Source of the DNA: an uncultured Planctomycetaceae bacterium
GTDB taxonomy: Bacteria > Planctomycetota > Planctomycetia > Planctomycetales > Planctomycetaceae
Assembly: GCA_903823545.1 (NCBI GenBank)
Contig: CAIJTL010000662.1
Span: 1 to 10,771, forward strand
Direction: 5' to 3'
DNA length: 10,771 nt
Made by a program: the position numbers and the translations under genes. Shown in pieces: positions 5,768 through 10,771 of the stretch. The notes under the pieces are model-generated. The model saw only the letters and a program-made list of their open reading frames with translations. It was not told the origin of the DNA and made no database searches. The number at the start of each line of letters is the position of its first letter. The first letter of the stretch is position 1.

Positions 5768-7348
5768 TCACATCACGTCAGGCAGTTCATCCATTGTTGG
5801 AAGGTCACCACCATCTTTGGGGGGCGGTGGCGGTGCGGGCCTTTGTAGCCCTCGCGGAATTGGTTTTGCCTGCACCGGTTGTTGAGGTGGAGCTGATTGT
5901 TGTGGTGAGATCGGTTGTTGTTGCGGTATTGGCTGCATTGGAGATGCCGGTTGTTGCGGCATCGGCATCTGCTGGGGGACGCCTTGGGGCAATCCGGGCA
6001 TCTGACCCATGTTTGGGGGCGCCATTGGGTATCCTTGGGGAGGCATCCCCCCCCCTGCCCCCGGTGGATAACCAGGCATCCCTTGCGGTATCCCAGGCAT
6101 TGGCATTTGCATGGGATATCCGGGCATCGGCATGTAGCCGCCAGGCATTGGAGCAAATGGAGCTTGTGGCTGTGGGTAGCCGGGCATCATGAGCGGCATC
6201 ATTGGGGACTGCATCATAGTTGGCTGCACGGGCACTGGCATCGCCGGGCGCGGCGGTTGTACCGCGGGGGCTGGCTTTTTCGGTTCCGGCTTTTTGGGGT
6301 CTGGTGCTGATTGTCGAGCTTGGGGCGCAGGGCTCGCATTGGCCAGCATTTGCGCGGCCAACTCTGGATTCGTCTTTGCAATCTCTGACCGCGAGTGATC
6401 GGTACGGCTATCAAGACGCTTGCCGAGCGACTGCTTCATATCGCCCTCTTTGGCTTCCTGCGCCTTTCGAGAGAAGACCGCCTCTGGATCCTCCTTGAAG
6501 ATCTGGATGTTGCGAAATTCGGAGATGACTTCTTGCATCGTTTTCTGCCGGTCCTTTGGCTTCTTAGCCAGCATGCGCAGAACCATGCGATCCATTTCAG
6601 GGGTGACATTTTTATTGATTTCCGAAGGTGCGGCCGCCACCGCCGCCAGGTGCTTCATCAACAAGTCTTTGGGCGAATTTCCTTTGAAGGGTGTCGTGCC
6701 GGTGAGGCATTCATAGATCGTGATGCCGAAACTGTAGATGTCTGTCTGCGGCGTGAGAGGCTCTTTGCGAATCGTCTCAGGCGCGATGTACGTCAAGGTT
6801 CCACCGATTTCAGTGCTCTTTCCGCCGAGCAAATTACCAAGCAATCCTTTGATCTTTTTCGACAGCGAGAAGTCAATCAATTTCACTTCGGACGAGCGAT
6901 TGAGCAGGATGTTGTCTGGCTTCACGTCGAGATGAATCCAACCTCTCTCGTGCATGTGCTGTAACGCTGCGGAAGTGCAATCAATGATCTTGCGAAGCCG
7001 GACTTGAACGCCAAGCGAATCGTTGGAGATGAAGTTCTTGATGTTCAACGCACGAAATAATTCGAGCACCAAGTAGATGTTGGTTTTGCGATGGACCGTC
7101 GCAAACCATTTCACGATGTTAGGGTGGTCAAGCGATTGAGCAACCTTTCCTTCGTACTTGAGAATCGCGATTTGTTCTGGGTCGAGCATCGCCTCCGGAA
7201 GAAGAACTTTTAGCGCGAAGCGATTGTTGGTGTTCTCTTCTTGAACCTCCCAGACCTGCGCGTGTTTGCCCGACGCGATCAGCCCCTGCTTGACGTAATG
7301 GTCGATTTTGTTGTCATCAGCTGGCTTGTCTTTTTCTTTATCTGCCAC
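5768..7348 (-). CDS. Soluble Ser/Thr protein kinase with Pro/Met/Gln-rich tail
   Basis: The 526-residue protein begins with GTG (7346-7348), preceded by GGGAG six bases upstream. The kinase domain covers roughly 15-285: K47 in 'FALKVL' and E66 (Lys-Glu pair), catalytic 'HLDVKPDN' with D141 and N146, 'DFS' at 159-161 where DFG is usual, 'GTLTYIAPE' ending at E191, 'TDIYSFG' with D203, and R267. The glycine-rich loop is 'ASGKHAQV', far from GxGxxGxV. The HLD instead of HRD makes it a non-RD kinase, often not requiring activation-loop phosphorylation. Residues 285-338 are charged; 339-526 are low-complexity and disordered, with 'MPGYP' three times and polyproline near the end, suitable for binding SH3/WW-like or other partner domains. 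No membrane segment is seen, so it is probably cytosolic. I recall a planctomycete kinase group with this layout and DFS motif. It lies between the HlyD-like gene and accA; targets unknown. Confidence 0.93.
   Translation of the reverse strand: MADKEKDKPADDNKIDHYVKQGLIASGKHAQVWEVQEENTNNRFALKVLLPEAMLDPEQIAILKYEGKVAQSLDHPNIVKWFATVHRKTNIYLVLELFRALNIKNFISNDSLGVQVRLRKIIDCTSAALQHMHERGWIHLDVKPDNILLNRSSEVKLIDFSLSKKIKGLLGNLLGGKSTEIGGTLTYIAPETIRKEPLTPQTDIYSFGITIYECLTGTTPFKGNSPKDLLMKHLAAVAAAPSEINKNVTPEMDRMVLRMLAKKPKDRQKTMQEVISEFRNIQIFKEDPEAVFSRKAQEAKEGDMKQSLGKRLDSRTDHSRSEIAKTNPELAAQMLANASPAPQARQSAPDPKKPEPKKPAPAVQPPRPAMPVPVQPTMMQSPMMPLMMPGYPQPQAPFAPMPGGYMPMPGYPMQMPMPGIPQGMPGYPPGAGGGMPPQGYPMAPPNMGQMPGLPQGVPQQMPMPQQPASPMQPIPQQQPISPQQSAPPQQPVQAKPIPRGLQRPAPPPPPKDGGDLPTMDELPDVM
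6047..6055 (-). repeat. Homopolymer G9 tract within the kinase tail
   Basis: Nine consecutive C on the plus strand give G9 in the coding strand, encoding the Gly-Gly-Gly of 'PGAGGGMPP'. Loss of one G moves translation into a frame that stays open for about 90 codons to a stop at 5773-5775, giving a Cys/Arg/His/Asn-rich tail of nearly the same length. Such tracts are known slippage sites. Confidence 0.75.
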
Positions 7349-7455
7349 GATGGGCTCCCGGTCTGGCGCGAGTGAATTTGTCTGGAGTCTTTGGGCTGCA
7401 AAACGCTAATCGAAAACATTATTGCGAAACAAAATTTGAGAACTCTGTCCTGTCA

Positions 7456-8616
7456 TTAGAAGCCTGCCGCAGGGCCTTTCTTCTCTTTTGTCACAGGTTT
7501 TTCGGTCGGCCTTACGGCAGGTTTTGCAGTCGTGCCACCAGTCGATTGCGGTGATGTTGGCGAATCAGCGATCGCGGGCAATGCCGCGTTGGGATTTGCT
7601 CGAAGCTGCGTCCCATCGGCCAATTCGCGAGATGAATGGAGGATGACCACATCGCCGTCAACGAACGGGCCGCTGACGTGAATTCGATCAGCGCCGATCT
7701 GTCCCAGCAAACCAACTTCAATATCTCGCACAATTCCCTGTCGCACAACTTGAACGCGACGATGTCCTTGATTGTTCGTGCCAACGGCGCTCGTAGCGAC
7801 ATTGGTGACTGGATTTCGCGGGACGAGCGGAGCAAAGACCGCTTGGCCAACGTGCCATTTGTGTTGCGGGTTGTCGAGCAAGATGACTGCCGTCGCTAAA
7901 GAATTTGCGAGGTCACGCACTCGCTCAAACTTCGGATCTGCTGGCTGCACTTTGTCGACCTTGGTGTCGACCGTTTGATTTTCGACTTTCAGCTTAAAAG
8001 CATCGCCCTCTTTGACGTTCTCACGATCAACGGGAATCTCAATCTTGAGCTTCGACAGATCGGCTAAGGTCACAAGCGGATCGCCAGCTTTCACGATCTG
8101 CCCGGCCTGAATATGAACCTTCAAGACGCTTCCTTCAAACGGAGCGCGTGAGATGAGTTGCTCGACTTGCCACTGGAGGAGTTTGACGTCAGCTCGTGCA
8201 AGTTGTTGCTTCGCATCGGCAAGCTCGATCCCCTGCCCTGCCTTCTTGACTTGTTCTAATTCCAAGTCCGCAACTTTTTGTTGTGCGATCGCTCGTTCAA
8301 GAAGCAACTGCCGCTCGATCGAAGCCAACCGAACAAGTGGTTCCTGCACCTTTACGTTCTTACTGACGTCAGCATCAACCGACTGAATGACTCCGTCGCA
8401 AGGGGCCGTGATGACAAGTTGCTTGATCGGCTCCAACTGAAACGCAAACCGATAGGTTTCTGGCGCCGTTAGTCGCAACGACTCGCGGCGAATCACAACC
8501 GGCCCCGGTTCGTTAGACGTACTCTGGCCAAGACCGACCACACCGACGCCGCCAGCGACCACGATTAATACCGTGAAGCTTCGGACCAATTTCAAAAGAC
8601 AATTGTGTTGAGTCAT
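7456..8616 (-). CDS. HlyD/RND-type periplasmic adaptor (membrane fusion protein)
   Basis: The 386-residue protein has an N-terminal signal or anchor (basic 'KLVR', hydrophobic 13-30) with no lipobox cysteine. Two lipoyl half-motifs follow: 'ITAPCDGVIQSVDADVSKNV' at 69-88 and 'RAPFEGSVLKVHIQAGQIV' from 156, flanking a helical hairpin of about 100-153 that is short and interrupted by 'KKAGQGIE'. A beta-barrel segment ('LKIEIPVDRENVKEGD') and a C-terminal domain come next, then a Pro/Thr/Lys-rich tail from about 350. Such adaptors connect inner-membrane transporters to outer-membrane channels; the short hairpin and missing transporter or TolC-like gene leave the partner open. ATG at 8616 is preceded by AGGGA eight bases upstream, part of an AGGGCAGGG motif. 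It is first in the minus-strand series, 107 bases before the kinase. Confidence 0.85.
   Translation of the reverse strand: MTQHNCLLKLVRSFTVLIVVAGGVGVVGLGQSTSNEPGPVVIRRESLRLTAPETYRFAFQLEPIKQLVITAPCDGVIQSVDADVSKNVKVQEPLVRLASIERQLLLERAIAQQKVADLELEQVKKAGQGIELADAKQQLARADVKLLQWQVEQLISRAPFEGSVLKVHIQAGQIVKAGDPLVTLADLSKLKIEIPVDRENVKEGDAFKLKVENQTVDTKVDKVQPADPKFERVRDLANSLATAVILLDNPQHKWHVGQAVFAPLVPRNPVTNVATSAVGTNNQGHRRVQVVRQGIVRDIEVGLLGQIGADRIHVSGPFVDGDVVILHSSRELADGTQLRANPNAALPAIADSPTSPQSTGGTTAKPAVRPTEKPVTKEKKGPAAGF
8225..8239 (-). repeat. AGGGCAGGG-type short motif, copy in HlyD-like gene
   Basis: On the minus strand this reads AGGGCAGGGGATCGA, 14/15 identical to 246-260. It encodes Ala-Gly-Gln-Gly at the break between the two helices of the adaptor hairpin, where an insertion would be tolerated. 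Another AGGGCAGGG lies in the leader of the same gene (8624-8632). Confidence 0.3.
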
Positions 8617-8767
8617 GCCACATCCCTGCCCTGTTTCCGAGTTGAAGGGCTAAGTTAGGGCGACTTTCAGCACAGTGTCAACGTGGTGTGAGTTGTGACG
8701 CGATCCAATGGAGGGAATTCGAGATTGCGATTTGCCCGGCACTCTTCCGACTGGCCTTGGCGAAACC

Positions 8768-8811
8768 GGCTTTCATTTTGAGCCAAGCCAACGGGAACGA
8801 AAATGAGAGCC
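8768..8811. repeat. 12-bp inverted repeat in intergenic region
   Basis: GGCTTTCATTTT (8768-8779) pairs with AAAATGAGAGCC (8800-8811) through eleven Watson-Crick pairs and one G-T pair, with a 20-base loop. There is no T-run. It could be a structured RNA, part of a small mobile element, or a terminator-like structure. Confidence 0.5.
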
Positions 8812-8950
8812 AAATCGTGGTGACTGATTTCTTTGCATGCGAGTTGAACATGGCGTAAATCCCAAATCCATTTTCGGCCAGTTCCAATTGAGTCGTTCGC
8901 AGTCAAACCAAGTCTGTGCCAACATCAAGCCAGAGGGACTACATGGATAT

Positions 8951-8966
8951 CGGTTGCGCGCAACCG
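8951..8966. promoter_or_regulatory. Perfect 16-bp palindrome, candidate operator
   Basis: CGGTTGCGCGCAACCG is its own reverse complement with no mismatch and no spacer. It sits between divergent genes, 334 bases before the HlyD-like start and 246 bases before the small zinc protein start. Perfect palindromes of this size are typical of dimeric regulator sites, though the regulator is unknown and no second copy was noticed in the window. Confidence 0.45.
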
Positions 8967-9212
8967 GGCGTTGTAGCACAGGTCATTTGACGAAAGTGTG
9001 AACTCTGAAATTGCCGCATTGAAAATGTGGCTGACTTACACACTGTGTTTCCACGACCTAATCGATCATCTGCCTTCAACATTTCTGCTTCGCAAAGGAT
9101 ATTGCCCTTTGGTATCGCAACTGCAACGTCATCGGCAAGAGGCTCTGGTCACCGCCTACATCCAGGTGAGTGCTTGACACGCCGTCCTCTCAATCCCCTC
9201 GGAGCCATGACC

Positions 9213-9431
9213 ATGATTCACAATCGCCCGATTTTCCACTGTCAGTGTTGCGGTGCCGTCGTTACGCAAGAGGCGTTTCGTTTGCCACCATTTTGTTGCG
9301 GACACGAAATGGTCAAGGCGGCGGAGGAAACTTTGTTCGATGGGCTCACACAGGGAATGGAAATCGAACCGGGAATGACTAAGCCGCGATTGGCTCCGCG
9401 GTGGACGACAGCGGATCACGAGCATGTCTAG
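9213..9431 (+). CDS. Small zinc-ribbon-like protein
   Basis: ATG 9213 gives 72 residues and has GGAG eight bases upstream; an ATG at 9207 (two more residues) is too close to that site, and the frame extends upstream to 9027 without a plausible start. The N-terminal half carries 'FHCQCCGAVVTQEAFRLPPFCCGHEM', with cysteine pairs spaced like the two knuckles of a treble-clef or rubredoxin-type zinc ribbon. The C-terminal half is acidic and probably disordered. I have seen similar short proteins in planctomycetes but know no function; nucleic acid binding or metal-dependent structure is possible. It precedes the broken galT by 21 bases in the same direction. Confidence 0.6.
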   Translation: MIHNRPIFHCQCCGAVVTQEAFRLPPFCCGHEMVKAAEETLFDGLTQGMEIEPGMTKPRLAPRWTTADHEHV

Positions 9432-9452
9432 GCCACGACCTGAAAGCACACG

Positions 9453-9973
9453 ATGTCATTGCTCCGCTACGACCCCACAACCAACGATTGGGTGATCTTT
9501 GCCCCATTGCGAGCACGTCGTCCGCACGAGTTCCGAGGTGTATGTCTGAAGCCGACAGCCGGGCCAGCTAACAAAGTCTGTCCGTTCTGCTTGGTCACGA
9601 AGCAATGACTTCAGCGGAGATCTTTCGAGTGCCCGTCTGGGGCTTGCCGAAACCGGCAGACTGGCGCGTGCGAGTCATTCCGAACACGTTTCCCGCGTTG
9701 CGGATCGAAGAACCGATTGATGGCGGAACAGATGGCTCTCTGGTTTTTCGGCACCCTGGTGGCTGTGGAACGCACTTGGGTAACCCCGATTCCAACCTCA
9801 CGATCAACACAGTTCCGCGTGGCCACGAAGACAAAAACTATTTTCTATGGCACATCGAAATCTTGCCGCGACTGTCTACCCCTGCCGGATTTGAACTCGG
9901 CAGCGGCATGTCGATCAACACGGTGTTGCTTGAAGAGGCTGCCGATTATTTGAAAACCATCGAAACGAAATGA
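9453..9973 (+). pseudogene. galT: galT-like gene (galactose-1-phosphate uridylyltransferase), frameshifted and internally deleted
   Basis: The ATG at 9453 starts 'MSLLRYDPTTNDWVIFAPLRARRPHEF', the typical GalT N-terminus, and reaches the zinc-binding 'CPFC' before a TGA at 9606-9608. Adding one G in 'CTTGGTCACG' near 9594 would restore 'CPFCLGHEAMT' and join the second frame (9605-9973), which continues 'WRVRVIPNTFPALRIEE'. After 'GGCGTHLG' (about 9780) the sequence jumps to the GalT C-terminus: 'NLTINTVPRG', 'FLWHIEILPRL', 'AGFELGSGMSIN'. The whole middle, including the catalytic HPHxQ, is absent; the repaired protein would be about 173 residues, roughly half the usual 330-350. Function is therefore lost. 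Intact GalT transfers UMP between UDP-glucose and galactose-1-phosphate. A sequencing error could explain the frameshift but not the deletion. Confidence 0.88.
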
Positions 9974-10213
9974 CTTAGAGAGACTCCTGATGCAATCTCT
10001 GAAAACAGTCTCAACAGAAATAAACCCGCACAAAACAAAACCACGCGACCTCCGCATCGACAGACTCGCCCAAATTCGGAAACCAGGTTCGTTCATCGGC
10101 CACTCCGATTGCTGGCATCACGAGCACAAAGGAGCACACCGCCCTTCCCTGCTGGCGTTCATCGGAGTTCATGGAGGGCAAGATAGTTTTTCGAGATGGG
10201 TGGCACGCTCTGA
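9974..10213. other. Degenerate stretch between galT and phosphorylase remnants
   Basis: An ATG frame at 9990-10313 encodes 107 residues, but the composition is unlike a folded protein and its end overlaps, in another frame, the better-supported phosphorylase-like segment. I think this is decayed coding DNA and see no other feature here. Confidence 0.4.
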
Positions 10214-10408
10214 CCGTCCGCCGCTGATCGGAAGTCGTTCAAGCTTCGACACAGTCATCGGGAAACCGTCTTACACATCACTGTTCTGCACGCCGAACCC
10301 ACCCGTTTCGTAAAACGCATCGCAGTCGATGGTGTCGAACAACCAAACGCGATCGTCCTCCTGAGTGACGAGCGAAAACATCAGCAAGTTGAGGTGAGTC
10401 AGGGATAG
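10214..10408 (+). pseudogene. Possible C-terminal remnant of a GH94-type phosphorylase
   Basis: A stop-free frame of 64 codons follows a TGA at 10211-10213 and has no start codon near its beginning. It reads 'DRKSFKLRHSHRETVLHITV', then 'RFVKRIAVDGVEQP', 'IVLLSDERKHQQVEV', ending at TAG 10406-10408. The order 'F-K...Y/H-R-x-T-x-x-H-I-x-V...VDG...L.DD...H.V.V' is how GH94 cellobiose/chitobiose-phosphorylase and cyclic-glucan-synthase proteins end, in a beta-sandwich cap. With no N-terminal catalytic barrel, it would be a dead fragment. The assignment is from memory of the motif order and could be another glycosidase-type sandwich. Its place after the broken galT suggests a lost sugar-phosphate locus. 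Confidence 0.42.
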
Positions 10409-10568
10409 GCGATAGTTCGCCGTCGTCGGATTGTATTTCGATCGTACCGCAAAGTTTTTGCGTTCAAGGTTCTGTCACGCTGAAATCCCGATTTCTCTTC
10501 GTGTTCTGTAACACACACTAGTTGAGGAGAATTAGCCCAACGCGTTAGCTATTAGCACAGCCGTTGAT
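10409..10568. other. Non-coding stretch with small hairpins
   Basis: No credible gene. Two small hairpins occur: CGCAAA/TTTGCG (10448-10453 and 10457-10462, 3-base loop) and GTGTT/AACAC (10501-10505 and 10510-10514). A GAGGAG near 10524 is not followed by a start codon at a useful distance. Confidence 0.5.
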
Positions 10569-10597
10569 ACGACCGAGGTCTTCGAGACTTCGGTCGT
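10569..10597 (-). terminator. Strong 13-bp hairpin downstream of the minus-strand edge gene
   Basis: ACGACCGAGGTCT (10569-10581) pairs with AGACTTCGGTCGT (10585-10597) across a 3-base loop, with twelve Watson-Crick pairs and one G-T pair. It lies 48 bases past the stop of the minus-strand gene at the right edge, where a terminator is expected. Neither side has a good T-run (TTTG follows on the plus strand), so termination strength is uncertain; it may also insulate the plus-strand remnants. Confidence 0.6.
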
Positions 10598-10644
10598 TTG
10601 TCTCGTGCTGAATGAGAGTCTGGTTTCTTGGCGCACCAGCCGCA

Positions 10645-10771
10645 TCAAACTCGGTTCAACGTACCGGAATACCCACCGAACGAATCGGTCTCGACGCCGA
10701 GCCTTTGCAAGATGGTGACAAAGAGTTTTGAGAGAGGGAGTTCTTCGACTTCCTGCTTGCTTTGCCAACCG
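10645..10771 (-). CDS. C-terminal end of a probable DUF1552 family protein (rest outside window)
   Basis: A minus-strand frame runs in from the right edge and stops with TGA at 10645-10647, giving 41 visible residues: 'KQEVEELPLSKLFVTILQRL', then 'GVETDSFGGYSGTLNRV'. The pattern 'LPL.NL...LL.RLGV..DSFG.STG.L' matches the ends of DUF1552 secreted proteins as I remember them, which are abundant in planctomycetes and usually sit beside DUF1592/1587/1588 cytochrome-like proteins. A competing minus-strand frame (10532-10768, 78 codons with ATG) is Arg/Ser-rich and looks like a shadow. The fragment is too short for certainty. Confidence 0.55.
   Translation of the reverse strand, partial: GWQSKQEVEELPLSKLFVTILQRLGVETDSFGGYSGTLNRV

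Larger units (their letters stand above)
8617..9212. other. Divergent intergenic region of about 600 bases, no convincing gene
   Basis: It separates the minus-strand HlyD-like gene from the plus-strand small zinc protein and should hold promoters for both; I could not place -35/-10 boxes with confidence. Two DNA structures are listed separately. Both strands of about 8650-8860 are open in more than one frame, including a plus frame ending at the TAA 8857-8859 with no good start and a minus frame of 69 codons, but I recognise no family. It may be a decayed gene or a repeated element. Confidence 0.55.

Noticed and set aside
5743..6310. Plus-strand open frames opposite the kinase tail, rich in His/Trp/Arg or Val/Ala
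   Set aside because: They mirror the repetitive proline and methionine codons of the kinase gene and have no start signals or family features.
9027..9212. Longer upstream start for the small zinc protein
   Set aside because: The extra 62 residues have no ribosome binding site and no family character, while GGAG stands eight bases before ATG 9213.
9990..10313. 107-codon plus-strand ORF after galT
   Set aside because: Unusual composition, no recognised motif, and it overlaps a better-supported remnant in another frame; kept only as a degenerate region.
10532..10768. 78-codon minus-strand ORF with ATG at the right edge
   Set aside because: Arg/Ser-rich shadow; the neighbouring frame, open to the window edge, has a recognisable DUF1552-like ending.
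1..10771. tRNA, rRNA, insertion sequence ends or integrase genes
   Set aside because: I looked for clover-leaf patterns, transposase motifs and paired terminal repeats with target duplications and found none.

Overview
The window looks like chromosomal DNA of a planctomycete or a close relative, at moderate GC. I base this on protein style: a soluble Ser/Thr kinase with a DFS motif and a long Pro/Met/Gln-rich tail, a small double-cysteine protein of a type I associate with that phylum, and the edge of a likely DUF1552 protein. This is judged from remembered families; no search was run.

Layout. (1) 1-3100, plus strand, tightly packed: the C-terminal end of an FAD/NAD(P)-type oxidoreductase, a radical SAM protein (ATGA overlap), a calcineurin-like metallophosphoesterase homologue lacking the usual first metal motif, D-aminoacyl-tRNA deacylase (dtd), and a possible 46-residue peptide. 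The radical SAM/phosphoesterase junction is seven exact copies of ATGACCA. (2) 3101-3379, convergent intergenic DNA. (3) 3380-8616, minus strand: HlyD-like adaptor, Ser/Thr kinase, accA, and a trans-sulfuration-type PLP enzyme, with gaps of 70-107 bases. (4) 8617-9212, about 600 bases with no convincing gene but with a hairpin and a perfect 16-bp palindrome. (5) 9213-10408, plus strand: a small Zn-ribbon-like protein, a galT homologue broken by a frameshift and a large internal deletion, and a possible C-terminal remnant of a GH94-type phosphorylase. (6) 10409-10771: a strong hairpin and the C-terminus of a minus-strand gene running off the right edge.

How the genes may work together. The flavoprotein, radical SAM and phosphoesterase genes overlap or nearly overlap and probably form one functional unit whose substrate I cannot name. 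dtd (translation quality control), accA (fatty acid synthesis) and the PLP enzyme (sulfur amino acid metabolism) are housekeeping-type genes with no clear link to one another. The right side looks like a decaying sugar-phosphate/phosphorylase locus.

The most interesting observation is the ATGACCA array. Each repeat holds an ATGA stop/start overlap. Translation leaving the radical SAM gene would meet overlapping stop/start pairs at repeats 1, 3, 5 and 7, and only an odd copy number delivers ribosomes into the phosphoesterase frame. The geometry is read directly from the sequence; a regulatory role is inference.
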